DNA of 64,000 nt from Cupriavidus necator N-1 (GTDB taxonomy: Bacteria; Pseudomonadota; Gammaproteobacteria; Burkholderiales; Burkholderiaceae): the NCBI RefSeq assembly GCF_000219215.1, contig NC_015723.1:868001-932000 (forward strand), read 5' to 3'. The translations under genes were made by a program, and so were the position numbers. A model generated the notes under the pieces. It had not been told where the DNA came from. It searched no databases and saw only the letters and a list, made by a program, of their open reading frames with translations. Below are positions 8,250-17,357 of this stretch, one piece after another (position 1 is the first letter of the stretch; every line of letters starts with the position of its first letter).

Positions 8250-8265
8250 ACCAAAACGTTTTTGT
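8250..8265. promoter_or_regulatory. Candidate LacI-family operator upstream of the permease
   Basis: AAAACGTTTT (8253-8262) is a perfect palindrome centred on CG and extends to AC...GT at both ends with one mismatch. LacI-family regulators favour even palindromes with a central CpG. A LacI-type gene lies convergently at the end of the same permease-amidohydrolase cluster (11890-12927), which makes this the best operator candidate. It lies about 100 bases before the permease start. Confidence 0.5.
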
Positions 8266-8365
8266 TAGCGGAAATCGATAATATCCGAGGCGAATTGCGC
8301 ACAGACGCAGCAGGTGGCTTGCGGGCCACCGGCACAACGCCCACACACCAAACGAGGAGCAAAGC

Positions 8366-9715
8366 ATGTCCCACCCCGCCCCCGCGCCAGTGGATGAACG
8401 GCTGCCATGGCGGCGCCTGTTTGTCTTCGGGCTTCAACACGTACTGGTCATGGCCGCGTCGCCGATCGCGTCCGTCTTCCTGATGAGCAAGGCGCTGAAC
8501 TTCCCGCCCGCGCTGGCGGTGCAGCTGCTGAGCGCCACCTTTGTGATTTGCGGCATCGGCACGCTGTTGCAGTCGCTGGGCAAGCGGGGCATCGGTGCCC
8601 GGCTGCCGTTCGTGATGCTGCCCGGCGGCGCCCCGATCGTGCTGTTTATCCTGATCGCACAGCAGACCGACGTGCAGACCGCTGCCGGCGCGGTGATCCT
8701 GACCGGCGTCTTCTACTTCTGCGTGCTGCCGGTATTCCGGCGCTGCCTGCGCTATTTCCCGCCGGTGGTGGTGGGGACGATGCTGCTGCTAGTGGCGATC
8801 AACCTGGCGCAGGTATCCGGCAAGCTGGTTGCCGGCCACCCGGCCGCGGGCAGCACGGTGGATCCGCTCAACCTGCTGCTGGCGTTCGCCACCATTGCCT
8901 GCACCGTGGCGGCATCGCGCCTGCTGTCGGGCATGCTGGCACAGCTGGCGATCCTGCTGGGGCTGCTGGGCGGTGCGCTGGTGGCCGGGCTGGCCGGTGC
9001 GTTCCAGCCTGGCCATGTGTCGATGTGGCCGGTGTTCGCGTTGCCCACGCCGTTCCCGTTCGGGTGGCCGCATTTCGATGTGGTGGCCGCGATCCCGCTG
9101 ATGGTGTTCGCCGTGATCTCGATGGTAGAGGCCACCGGCCAGACGCTGGCGATCAGCGATGCCGTGGGCAGGCCGGTTGACCAGCAGCGCGACGTGCCGC
9201 GCACCATCCGCGCCGATGCGTTGACTTCGTTGCTGGGCGGGATGTTCGGCACCTCGCTGATCATCACCAGCGGCGAGAACATCGGCATCGTGCGTGCCAC
9301 CGGCGTGCGCTCGCGCTTTGTCACGGCGATGTCGGGCGCGATCCTGGTGGCTTTCGGGCTGCTGGTGCCGGTGTCGTCGCTGATCAGCGCGATCCCCGAG
9401 GCCGTGGTCGGCGGCACCGGGCTGGTGGTGTTCTGCATCGTCGGCACCATGGGCATCGACATCCTGCGCAAGGTGGACCTGCGCGACCACGCCAATATGT
9501 ACGTGGTGGCCGTGGCGCTGGCCGTGGGCCTGCTGCCGATCCTGGTGCCCGGCATCTATGGCGGCCTGCCGGCCAACGTGCGCATCCTGGTGGGCAATGG
9601 CGTGGCCATGGGGGCCATGACCGCGGCGCTGCTCAACTTCCTGTTCTTCCATACGGGCCTGCGGGCCGCGGCAGCGGGCCCGGTGGCCCGCGACGATGCC
9701 GCTGCCACGCATTGA
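8366..9715 (+). CDS. NCS2-family nucleobase:cation symporter (xanthine/uracil permease type)
   Basis: This polytopic inner-membrane protein of 449 residues has about 12-14 hydrophobic segments. The N-terminal block LFVFGLQHVLVMAASPIASVF contains the GLQH motif of the NCS2/NAT family. The C-terminal half carries SLLGGMFGTSLIITSGENIGIV, the NAT signature region in which polar residues contact the base. It is followed by an amidohydrolase and a TauE/SafE exporter on the same strand, so it probably imports a purine- or pyrimidine-like heterocycle that the hydrolase deaminates or opens. ACGAGGAGCAAAGC precedes the ATG. Confidence 0.9.
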   Translation: MSHPAPAPVDERLPWRRLFVFGLQHVLVMAASPIASVFLMSKALNFPPALAVQLLSATFVICGIGTLLQSLGKRGIGARLPFVMLPGGAPIVLFILIAQQTDVQTAAGAVILTGVFYFCVLPVFRRCLRYFPPVVVGTMLLLVAINLAQVSGKLVAGHPAAGSTVDPLNLLLAFATIACTVAASRLLSGMLAQLAILLGLLGGALVAGLAGAFQPGHVSMWPVFALPTPFPFGWPHFDVVAAIPLMVFAVISMVEATGQTLAISDAVGRPVDQQRDVPRTIRADALTSLLGGMFGTSLIITSGENIGIVRATGVRSRFVTAMSGAILVAFGLLVPVSSLISAIPEAVVGGTGLVVFCIVGTMGIDILRKVDLRDHANMYVVAVALAVGLLPILVPGIYGGLPANVRILVGNGVAMGAMTAALLNFLFFHTGLRAAAAGPVARDDAAATH

Positions 9716-9734
9716 CCCCGCTTCCTGAATTGCA

Positions 9735-11183
9735 ATGACTGATCGTTCTGACTCGACCCCGGCCTGGCCCGGCGATACCAACCCGGCCCTGGTGCCGGAC
9801 AGTTTCAGGCAACCGCGCATCCTGCTGCCGGAATGGACCCTGCTGCGCCAGGGCGCGGTACGCGGCCACGCGGTGGTGGTGGAGGGTGGCCGCTTCACGG
9901 CAGTGGGCACGGCCGGGGAAGTCGCTGCGCGCTTCCCCGAGTTGGAGACCCTGCCGCTGCCGCGCATGCTGCTGATGCCCGGCATGATCGACACGCATCA
10001 CCACCTGACGCAGTCGTTCGGCAAGTCGCTGGTGTTCGGCGAGCCGTCGGAGATCTTCCGCCGCGTGTGGGTGCCGCTGGAGGGCAGCCTGAAGGCGGAG
10101 CACCTGTACCTGTCGTCCAAGCTGGCGGCGCTGGAAGCGCTGCGCGGCGGCTTCACCACCGTGGTCGATGCCGGCACGCGCAGCGACGCCGGGCTGGACG
10201 CGGTTGCGCGCGCGATCACCGATGCCGGCGTGCGCTGCGTGCTGGGCCTGATCTGCAACGACAAGCCTGGCGCCGAAACGCTCGACGCCGCGCCGATCCT
10301 GCGCCGCGCCGCCGCTCACCTGGACAAGTACGCCAGCGATCCGCTGGTGGCCCCGTCGCTGGCGATCTCGATTCCCGAGGTGGCCTCTGACGCGATGCTG
10401 CACCACGTCTACCAGTTGTGCGCCGAATCCGGCCGCATCTTCCAGACGCACGCCAACGAGCACCTGGTGGCGGTGGAGCGCTCGCTCAATGCCTGCGGGC
10501 GCCGTCCGATCGAACATCTCGCGGCAGTCGGCGCACTGGGCCAGGCGGCGCTGCTGGCGCATGCCACGCTGGTGACGCCGCATGAGATCCGCTTGCTGGC
10601 CGACACCGGCACCGCGGTGGCCTACAACCCCGTGGCCAGCGCCTGGAAGGGCAACGCCGTGGCGCCGGCTGAAACCATGGCCACCTTCGGCGTGCGCCTG
10701 GGTCTGGGCACCGATGGCACCCGCAGCGACGGCTTCCGCCTGCTGGACTATGCCGAGGCCGCCCAGCGCTTCGCCTTCGGCATCGGCGTGGGCGATTCCT
10801 CCTGCGGCGCGGGCTGGCGCTGGGTCGACATGGCCACGCATGACGCGGCCGATGTGGCGGGCCTGGGTGCGCTCACCGGCGAGATCGCCGCGGGCAAGCG
10901 CGCCGACTTCCTGCTGGTCGACCTGGACGTGCCGGAGCTGACGCCGTCCTGGGACCTGACCTGGGAACTGGTGCGCCTGGCCAACCGCGACCAGATCCGC
11001 GCGGTCTTTGTCGATGGCAGCCTGCGCCTGTGGCAGGGCTGGCCCACGGACTGGGACGCTCGCGCGCTGATGCGGGCGATCCACGCCATGGCCGAGGACA
11101 CCATCGCCAATGCCCCGATCCGCAAGCTGCACGACGCCGCGGACGTGCACCGCGCGCGCCAGGCCGGCATGGAGGCATCCTGA
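9735..11183 (+). CDS. Metal-dependent amidohydrolase (TRZ/ATZ-type deaminase family), 482 aa
   Basis: This is a TIM-barrel amidohydrolase with a small beta-sandwich flank. Metal-binding motifs are DTHHH at residues 86-90 (the HxH pair is H88 and H90), THANEH near 240, the His of LAHATLV near 275 and GTDGTRSDG near 325. This set matches mononuclear deaminases acting on heterocycles or aminotriazines, such as 8-oxoguanine or cytosine deaminases and chlorohydrolases. It lies 19 bases after the NCS2 permease. Cytoplasmic; substrate not identifiable. No good ribosome binding site precedes the ATG at 9735, so coupling to the permease transcript is likely. Confidence 0.88.
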   Translation: MTDRSDSTPAWPGDTNPALVPDSFRQPRILLPEWTLLRQGAVRGHAVVVEGGRFTAVGTAGEVAARFPELETLPLPRMLLMPGMIDTHHHLTQSFGKSLVFGEPSEIFRRVWVPLEGSLKAEHLYLSSKLAALEALRGGFTTVVDAGTRSDAGLDAVARAITDAGVRCVLGLICNDKPGAETLDAAPILRRAAAHLDKYASDPLVAPSLAISIPEVASDAMLHHVYQLCAESGRIFQTHANEHLVAVERSLNACGRRPIEHLAAVGALGQAALLAHATLVTPHEIRLLADTGTAVAYNPVASAWKGNAVAPAETMATFGVRLGLGTDGTRSDGFRLLDYAEAAQRFAFGIGVGDSSCGAGWRWVDMATHDAADVAGLGALTGEIAAGKRADFLLVDLDVPELTPSWDLTWELVRLANRDQIRAVFVDGSLRLWQGWPTDWDARALMRAIHAMAEDTIANAPIRKLHDAADVHRARQAGMEAS

Positions 11184-11185
11184 CC

Positions 11186-11893
11186 ATGGACATGACGTTG
11201 TTCAGCGTCGGCGTGGCGGTCTTTACCGGCGCGCTGGTCCAGGGTGCGACCGGCATGGGCTTCGCGCTGATCGTGGTGCCGGTACTGGCGCTGGCCGCGC
11301 CGGCAATGCTGCCAGGCGCGCTGCTGCTGGCGATGCTGCCGCTCAACGCCTACGTGGCATGGCGCGAACGCCATGCCATCGACCTGCGCGGCGCAGGGTG
11401 GATCAGCGCCGGGCGGCTGGCCGGCACCTTCGGCGGGCTGTGGGTGCTGGTGGCGATGCCGATGGCATGGCTCAACGCGCTGGTCGGCGGCAGCACCATT
11501 GCCGCAGCGGTGGTGTCATTGCTGGCGCCGGCCTTTACGCCGGGGCGGCTGACCTTTGCCTCGACCGGCCTGATCACCGGCGTGACCGAGACCGCAACCG
11601 GTGTCGGCGGCCCGCCGCTGGCGCTGGCCTACCAGCATGCGCCGGTCGCGACGCTGCGCGCCACCGTGGCGCTGTGCTTCCTGGTCGGTGAATCGATCTC
11701 GCTGGTGGTGCTGGCGCTGAGCGACCGGCTCGGCATGGAGCAGGTGCTCTATGCGATCGGGCTGCTGCCGGTGCTGATCGTCGGCATGGTGGCCAGCCAC
11801 CTGGTGCACAAGCGCATCAACCAGCGCATGCTGCGCATCGGCGTGCTGGTGTTTGCGCTGGTCTCCGGTGCGGTGGTGCTGCTGCGCGGTTAG
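11186..11893 (+). CDS. TauE/SafE-family membrane transporter, 235 aa
   Basis: This inner-membrane protein has about 7-8 hydrophobic segments and the family repeat features GALVQGATGMGFALIVVPVLAL at the N-terminus and ITGVTETATGVGGPPLALAYQ in the second half. TauE/SafE proteins are thought to export sulfite, sulfoacetate or other organic anions. The start was placed at 11186 after GGAGGCATCCTGACC, two bases past the amidohydrolase stop codon. In this cluster it may export a product of the hydrolase or the anion itself. Its stop codon overlaps that of the convergent LacI-type gene. Confidence 0.88.
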   Translation: MDMTLFSVGVAVFTGALVQGATGMGFALIVVPVLALAAPAMLPGALLLAMLPLNAYVAWRERHAIDLRGAGWISAGRLAGTFGGLWVLVAMPMAWLNALVGGSTIAAAVVSLLAPAFTPGRLTFASTGLITGVTETATGVGGPPLALAYQHAPVATLRATVALCFLVGESISLVVLALSDRLGMEQVLYAIGLLPVLIVGMVASHLVHKRINQRMLRIGVLVFALVSGAVVLLRG

Positions 11894-12927
11894 ACGCCTG
11901 GCGTGGACGATGCCCGCACCACCAGTTCGGGCGCGGGCCCGGTGATCACGTCGCGGCTACGGTCGCCGGACAGGTGCGCGAACAGCAGTTCCACCGCCAG
12001 CGATGCCACGCGCTCCAGATGCAGGTTGACCGCGGTGATCGGCGGCTGAGCGCTGCGGGCGCGGATGCCGTCATAGCGCGTCACCACCAGCACATCGTCG
12101 GGCACGCGCTTGCCCAGCCCTTGCAGGTGGGCCATGGCGCCCACCGCAAACGCATCCACCGGCGCGCACAGCGCATCGAGCGCCGGCATCTCCGCCAGCA
12201 ACTGCGCGCAGGCCTCGGCGCCCGCGGCTTCGCCGTGTTCCTCGGCTGCCTTGACGATATGGCAGGGCAAGCCCATTGCCTGCGTGAACTCGCGGTAAGC
12301 GCGTTCGGTTTCCACATACGACTGCCGCGGCGCCGCGCCGATCATCAGGCCGATATGCCGGCGCCCGTGTCCGTGCAAATGCGCCAGCAGCAGCCGGGCG
12401 GTGTCGGCCGATTGCAGGTCGACGCAAGGCACCGGCGTGTCGGTGAGCGGCTCGCGCCCGATCGACACGATGCTGACGCCGCGCTCACGCAGGCGCGCGA
12501 TATGCGGGTCGCCCGCGATCGGCTCGATCACGATCGCGCCGTCGATATCCAATGTATCGAGCAGGCCCCCGGCGCCTTCCAGCGGCGGCACCAGCACCAC
12601 GCCCAGGCCGCGCCCCATTGCCGCTTCGGCGGCGATCGCCGCCACTTCCATCATGAAGCCGAGCCGCGACGTGCCGCCCGCCACCGCGAACGGCATCGAC
12701 GACAACAGCGCGATGCAGTTGGCGCGGCCCGACTGCAGCCGCTGCGCGCGCACGCTGGGCCGGTAGCCCAGTTCGGCGGCAACGCGCTTGACGCGCGCAC
12801 GCGTGGCCGGGTCCAGCACGCCGCGGTCGTTCAGCGCGTGCGACACCGTGGTCAGCGACACGCCGGCGGCGCGGGCGACGTCGTGGATGGTGATGCGGCG
12901 AGGGCGGTCTGGCGTGGATTCGGTCAT
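11890..12927 (-). CDS. LacI-family transcriptional regulator, 345 aa
   Basis: The N-terminal helix-turn-helix and hinge read ITIHDVARAAGVSLTTVSHALNDRGVLDPATRARVKRVAAELGYRPSVRAQRLQ when followed in pieces from residue 12 to about 66. The periplasmic-binding-protein-like effector domain follows with IALLSSMPF, a dimer face and the conserved PVPCVDLQS. It ends convergently with the TauE/SafE gene, overlapping it by 4 bases. It most likely represses the permease-amidohydrolase-exporter genes in response to a small metabolite. The candidate operator at 8250-8265 is its best target. Confidence 0.92.
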   Translation of the reverse strand: MTESTPDRPRRITIHDVARAAGVSLTTVSHALNDRGVLDPATRARVKRVAAELGYRPSVRAQRLQSGRANCIALLSSMPFAVAGGTSRLGFMMEVAAIAAEAAMGRGLGVVLVPPLEGAGGLLDTLDIDGAIVIEPIAGDPHIARLRERGVSIVSIGREPLTDTPVPCVDLQSADTARLLLAHLHGHGRRHIGLMIGAAPRQSYVETERAYREFTQAMGLPCHIVKAAEEHGEAAGAEACAQLLAEMPALDALCAPVDAFAVGAMAHLQGLGKRVPDDVLVVTRYDGIRARSAQPPITAVNLHLERVASLAVELLFAHLSGDRSRDVITGPAPELVVRASSTPGV

Positions 12928-12986
12928 GCGGGACGCGGGCGATGGTTCAGGGCGGAGCATACAACAGCGCGCGGCAAGGGGCAGGT

Positions 12987-13922
12987 TCAGCGGCGCGCGT
13001 TGGCACCGCCAGCTTCGGACGACAGCGCTTTCCAGTGTTCCCGCGTGAACCGATAGAGCACCTCCAGCGCCGGCGATAGCGAGCGCGCCGCCATGCGTGC
13101 AATGCCATAGCGGCCGCAGCGGCGCGGATCGGGCGGCATCGGCACTTCGGCCATCAGCCCGGCGGCGCGCTCCTGCCGCGTGATCGAGAGCACGCCGAAC
13201 AGCAGCGTATCGCTGGCCAGCGTCACGCTGCGCAGCATGTCGAGGTTGTCGCAATGCAGGGTGAAGAGCTTGTCCGGCGCGGCGCCTGGCCCCCATAGCT
13301 CCGCCAGTTGCCGGCTGATGACGGTGCTGAGCGTGGTGGTTGCCACCGGGTAGGCGCGAATGGTCTCGATATCGATGCGGCGTTTGCGCAGGATCGGATG
13401 CCCGGCGCGGCATACCAGACCTGCGGGTAGCTCACCCAATGGCTCCACGTCGATGTCGTCGGCCGCGCGCAGCACATAGGCATCGCCGACGATGGCGTCG
13501 ATGGTTTCGTTGCGCAGTGCCTCCAGCAGGGCGCTGGTGGCGCCGGTCTCGGTGCGCACTTTGATGCGCGGGTGGGCCTGCGCCATGTGGATCAGGAACG
13601 GCGTCAGCAGCAGCGCCGCCGGCGCGGGCGCGACCCCGATCGTCAGCGAGCCTTCCTCGCCACCTCGCAGCAGGTCCAGGTCGCGCCGCAACTGGCGTTC
13701 TTCCAGCCGCATGCGGCGCGCGCGGTCGGCCACCAGTTCGCCGAACACCGTCAGGCGCGCGCGCCGCGCGCCGCGGTCAAAGAGTGGCGCCTTGAGCTCG
13801 TCTTCCAGCGCGCGGATGCTGCGGCTCAGCGCCGGCTGGGTCAGGTGTATGGCACGGGCCGCTTCGGAGAACGTGCCGTGCTCGACCACGGCGAGCAGGT
13901 GCAGAAGTTTCTGTGTGTCCAT
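12987..13922 (-). CDS. LysR-type transcriptional regulator, 311 aa
   Basis: The N-terminal winged HTH is typical: TQKLLHLLAVVEHGTFSEAARAIHL, then TQPALSRSIRALEDELKAPLFDRG. The effector domain begins with SLTIGVAPAPAALLL. It is divergent from the DUF3311/symporter/amidohydrolase operon that starts at 14078 and is therefore its likely regulator. A start four codons earlier, at 13934, is also possible; the HTH is complete either way. Confidence 0.92.
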   Translation of the reverse strand: MDTQKLLHLLAVVEHGTFSEAARAIHLTQPALSRSIRALEDELKAPLFDRGARRARLTVFGELVADRARRMRLEERQLRRDLDLLRGGEEGSLTIGVAPAPAALLLTPFLIHMAQAHPRIKVRTETGATSALLEALRNETIDAIVGDAYVLRAADDIDVEPLGELPAGLVCRAGHPILRKRRIDIETIRAYPVATTTLSTVISRQLAELWGPGAAPDKLFTLHCDNLDMLRSVTLASDTLLFGVLSITRQERAAGLMAEVPMPPDPRRCGRYGIARMAARSLSPALEVLYRFTREHWKALSSEAGGANARR

Positions 13923-13955
13923 GCGGAAAACCATGCGCGTTGGTTATGGGATCGG

Positions 13956-13974
13956 TTCAACATTTGCATTTGAA
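13956..13974. promoter_or_regulatory. Candidate LysR binding dyad in the LysR/DUF3311 divergent promoter
   Basis: TTCAA (13956-13960) and TTGAA (13970-13974) form an inverted repeat separated by nine bases in an A/T-rich island. It lies 34 bases upstream of the LysR start and about 100 bases upstream of the DUF3311 start. Interrupted dyads of this kind at this place are typical LysR recognition sites. Assignment is positional. Confidence 0.45.
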
Positions 13975-14077
13975 TCATACCTCCGCGCTCCCTATGATGA
14001 CCGGAACAAAAGAGCGGGCCGGTGACAGCACACACGGCGCCCGCCATCCACCGCCCATCGGAAACCGGAGAGACATC

Positions 14078-14284
14078 ATGCTCAAGCTGTTGATTGGCCT
14101 TGGCCTGCCGTATATCGGCGTCATCGGGATGCTGCCCTGGGTGGCGACTGTCGAGCGCTTCGTGCTCGGCGTGCCCTTTATCTACGCCTGGATCTTTGCC
14201 TGGTTCGTGCTGACCTCCGGCTGCATGCTGGCGTGCTGGCTGCTGTTCGACCGCCACGCCGCCGACGCGGCGCATGAAGCCTGA
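14078..14284 (+). CDS. DUF3311 small membrane protein, 68 aa
   Basis: The short protein has two predicted transmembrane segments (LKLLIGLGLPYIGVIGMLPW and VPFIYAWIFAWFVLTSGCML) and ends in a polar tail. The IGMLPW and PFIYAWIFAW features match DUF3311 proteins, which are almost always encoded directly before a sodium:solute symporter, as here. It may be an accessory subunit of that symporter. GGAGAGACATC precedes the ATG at 14078. Confidence 0.9.
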   Translation: MLKLLIGLGLPYIGVIGMLPWVATVERFVLGVPFIYAWIFAWFVLTSGCMLACWLLFDRHAADAAHEA

Positions 14285-14297
14285 AGGGGAGACCATC

Positions 14298-15680
14298 ATG
14301 ACCACAGCGGTATTCCTCGGCTTTATCGTCTTCTCGCTCTATCTCGCCATCCGCTCGAAGAAGGGCCACGGCGCGCAGAGCGTGCATGATTTCTTCGTGG
14401 CGTCGCGGCAGTTCGGCGCCTACTTGGTGTTCTTTCTGGCCGCGGGCGAGATCTACAGCATCGGCACGATGGTGGGCTTTCCCGGTGGCATCTACGCCAA
14501 GGGGCCGACCTACGGGGTCTGGTTCCTCGGCTACATCCTGCTGGCGTATCCGCTCGGCTATTTCCTCGGGCCCAAGATCTGGCAGGCCGGCGCGCGCTAT
14601 AACGCGATCACGCTGCCGGACCTGTTCAAGGGCCACTACGGCAGCCGTGCGCTGGAGCTGATCGTGGCGGGCTCGGCGATCCTGTTCCTGCTGCCCTGGG
14701 GCCAGCTGCAGTTCACCGGGCTGGTGGCGGCGCTCAAGGGGCTGGGCTGGGAGTTCGAGCCGGTGTACCTGGTGATGATCTCGGCGGCGCTGGCCTTTAC
14801 CTACATTGCCATCTCCGGCGTGCGCGCATCGGCCTATATCGCCATCCTCAAGGACATCCTGATGGTGGTGGCGATCGTCGCCACCGGCGTTGCAGTGGGC
14901 TGGAAGGCGGGCGTGGGCGACGTGTTCCATGCCGCCAGCATGCAGGTCAGCAATCAGATGAATGACACCCAGCTGCGCTTCTCGATGAGCACCATGCTGT
15001 TCCAGGCACTGGGCTTCTACGTGATGCCGTTCGCGGTGCAGAACTTCTTCACGGCCAAGAGCGCCAACACCATCCGGCGCACGCAGGTGGCGATGCCGCT
15101 GTACATGCTGATGTATCCGTTCCTGGTGCTGGCGTCGTACTACGCGATCAGCCAGAACCTGCAGCTCGCCTCCCCCAACGAGGCCTTCTTCGCGGCGGCG
15201 GTGCGGCTGTTGCCGGACTGGCTGCTCGGACTGGTGACCGCCGGCGCCGCGCTGTCGGGGCTGCTGGTGCTGGCCGGCATCTGCCTGGCGATCGGCCCCA
15301 TTGTCACGCGCAACCTGCTGCCCGGCATGCCCGAGGCGCGCCAGAAGCAGGGCGCCAAGGTGGTGATCGTGATCTACCTGGTGTTGTCCATCGCCATGAC
15401 GCTGGCCACGCCCAACCTGATGCTGACGCTGATCAACACCACCTACTACGGCGTGACGCAGTTCTTCCCTGGCGTGCTGGTGATCCTGTTCTCGCTGAAG
15501 GTGCGGCCGCTGGCGATTGCGCTCGGCATCGTCACCGGCCAGGCACTGGCGATCGCGCTGTATGTGCAGCAGGTCGATTTCGGCGGCATCAACCTCGGGC
15601 TGGTCAGCCTGTGCGTCAACCTGCTGGTGATCGCGCTGGTGAACTACGCACCCCGCCTGGCCCGCGTGCAGGCGTCGTGA
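14298..15680 (+). CDS. Sodium:solute symporter (SSS family), 460 aa
   Basis: This polytopic inner-membrane transporter has about 13 hydrophobic segments. Family features include DFFVASRQFGAYLVFFLAAGEIYS at the N-terminus, GARYNAITLPDLF and the middle FQALGFYVMPFAVQNFFTAK. It resembles the pantothenate/proline branch and the DUF3311-associated SSS proteins that take up organic acids. GGGGAGACCATC precedes the ATG at 14298, 13 bases after DUF3311. The next gene's ATG follows the symporter's stop codon without a gap, so transport and hydrolysis are coupled. Confidence 0.93.
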   Translation: MTTAVFLGFIVFSLYLAIRSKKGHGAQSVHDFFVASRQFGAYLVFFLAAGEIYSIGTMVGFPGGIYAKGPTYGVWFLGYILLAYPLGYFLGPKIWQAGARYNAITLPDLFKGHYGSRALELIVAGSAILFLLPWGQLQFTGLVAALKGLGWEFEPVYLVMISAALAFTYIAISGVRASAYIAILKDILMVVAIVATGVAVGWKAGVGDVFHAASMQVSNQMNDTQLRFSMSTMLFQALGFYVMPFAVQNFFTAKSANTIRRTQVAMPLYMLMYPFLVLASYYAISQNLQLASPNEAFFAAAVRLLPDWLLGLVTAGAALSGLLVLAGICLAIGPIVTRNLLPGMPEARQKQGAKVVIVIYLVLSIAMTLATPNLMLTLINTTYYGVTQFFPGVLVILFSLKVRPLAIALGIVTGQALAIALYVQQVDFGGINLGLVSLCVNLLVIALVNYAPRLARVQAS

Positions 15681-17357
15681 ATGAACGGACTCATGCAATT
15701 CATGACACAAGACGACACGGCGCGCACGCAGGTATTCGTGGCGCGCAAGATCCTCACGATGGAAACCGGCCAGCCCGAGGCGACCCAAGTCGCGGTGCGC
15801 GACGGCAAGATCCTTGCCGTGGGCGGCGCGGCCGAGATGGCCGGCTGGCCGGATGCGGTGCAGGTCGACACCTTCCGCGACAAGGTGCTGATGCCCGGGC
15901 TGGTGGAAGGCCATTGCCACCTGATGGAAGGCGCGATGTGGGATGCGGTCTACGTCGGCTACTTCGACCGCCGCGATCCGGACGGCAAGCTGTGGCGCGG
16001 TCTGCGCACGCTGGAGCAGGTGATCGATCGCCTGGCGGGCGCGGCAAGCCAGATGCATGACCCGGACACGCCGCTGCTAGCCTGGGGCTTCGACCCGATC
16101 TATTTCGGCGCCAGCCGGCTGTCGGTGCGCGAGCTGGATCGCGTCTCGGCCACGCGGCCCATCGTGGTGATGCATGCCAGCGTGCATCTGATGAACGTCA
16201 ATTCCGCGATGCTCGCGCGGGCCGGCATCGACGAGGACACAGATATCGACGGCGTGCACAAGGACGCGCGGGGCTTGCCCACCGGCGAGCTGCAGGAATT
16301 CGCCGCGATGTTCCCGGTGCAGCGCGTGCTTGGCAGCGGCCTGTCGCTGGCGGCGGCCGAGAATGCCGACGCGGTGCGCTGCTTCGGCCGCGTGGCGCAA
16401 CTGGCGGGCGTGACCACGGCGACTGACCTGGTCAACGACCTGTCGCCCAAGGGGCTGGAGACGCTGCAGGCGGTCACTGCCGACCCCGGCTTCCCGCTGC
16501 GCATCGTCCCGGCGTTCTCGCCGCAGCGCAATGCACAGGGCGGCCCCGCCCGCGTGCAGGCCGCGGCGGCGGCCGGTACCGACAAGCTGCGCTTCGGTCC
16601 GGTCAAGTTCATCGTCGACGGCTCGATCCAGGGCTTTACCGCGCGCCTGCGTGCGCCCGGCTATGCCGGCGGACAGGCCAATGGCTTGTGGCTGATCCCG
16701 CCCGAGCAACTGCTCGACGCCTTCACGCCGTTCCACCTGGCCGGCCTGCCATTGCATATCCACACCAATGGCGATGAGGCGACGCAAGTGGTGCTGGACG
16801 TGCTCGAAGCCATGCTGTCGCGCCATCCGCGCGCGGACCATCGCCATACGCTGCAGCACTGCCAGCTGGCCGACGAGGCACAGCTCGCGCGCGCGGCGCG
16901 GCTGGGCCTGTGCATCAACTTCTTCTCCAACCACCTGTACTATTGGGGCGATGCGCATGCCGGCCAGACCGTGGGACCGGCGCGCGCCGCGCGCATGAAC
17001 CCGGCGGGCACTGCGCGCAAGCTGGCCATTCCGTTTGCGATCCACTCCGATGCGCCGATCACGCCGCTGAACCCGCTCTTCACGGCGTGGTGCGCGGTGC
17101 AGCGCCAGACGGCCTCCGGCAGCGTGCTGGGCGAAGCGGAGCGCTTGACCGTCGCCGACGCGCTGTATGCCATCACCATGGGTGCGGCCTATACGCTGAA
17201 GCTCGATCACCGCATCGGCAGCATCGCGCCTGGCAAGCTGGCCGACTTTGCCGTGCTGGAAGATGACCCGACCACAGTGGCTCCCGCATGCCTGAAGGAC
17301 GTGCGCGTCTGGGGCACGGTGCTGGGCGGGCGCGTGTTCCCGGCGCCGGCCCGATGA
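15681..17357 (+). CDS. YtcJ-like amidohydrolase (Amidohydro_3 family), 558 aa
   Basis: This metal-dependent hydrolase has the N-terminal beta-sandwich KILTMETGQPEATQVAVRDGKILAVGG, the metal site VEGHCHLMEG (HxH near residue 77) and later IHTNGDEATQ, HTLQHCQL and the Asp site AIHSDAPITP. This is the YtcJ-type family, whose members cleave amides or formamides of varied substrates. The start codon abuts the symporter stop at 15680, and the stop overlaps the following CobW-like GTPase gene by 4 bases. The neighbourhood implies import and hydrolysis of one compound, with metal supply by the GTPase. Confidence 0.9.
   Translation: MNGLMQFMTQDDTARTQVFVARKILTMETGQPEATQVAVRDGKILAVGGAAEMAGWPDAVQVDTFRDKVLMPGLVEGHCHLMEGAMWDAVYVGYFDRRDPDGKLWRGLRTLEQVIDRLAGAASQMHDPDTPLLAWGFDPIYFGASRLSVRELDRVSATRPIVVMHASVHLMNVNSAMLARAGIDEDTDIDGVHKDARGLPTGELQEFAAMFPVQRVLGSGLSLAAAENADAVRCFGRVAQLAGVTTATDLVNDLSPKGLETLQAVTADPGFPLRIVPAFSPQRNAQGGPARVQAAAAAGTDKLRFGPVKFIVDGSIQGFTARLRAPGYAGGQANGLWLIPPEQLLDAFTPFHLAGLPLHIHTNGDEATQVVLDVLEAMLSRHPRADHRHTLQHCQLADEAQLARAARLGLCINFFSNHLYYWGDAHAGQTVGPARAARMNPAGTARKLAIPFAIHSDAPITPLNPLFTAWCAVQRQTASGSVLGEAERLTVADALYAITMGAAYTLKLDHRIGSIAPGKLADFAVLEDDPTTVAPACLKDVRVWGTVLGGRVFPAPAR

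Noticed and set aside
14178..16058. Open frame of about 620 codons on the minus strand opposite the symporter and amidohydrolase.
   Set aside because: Same GC-bias shadow; it has extreme His/Gln/Arg content and no plausible domain.
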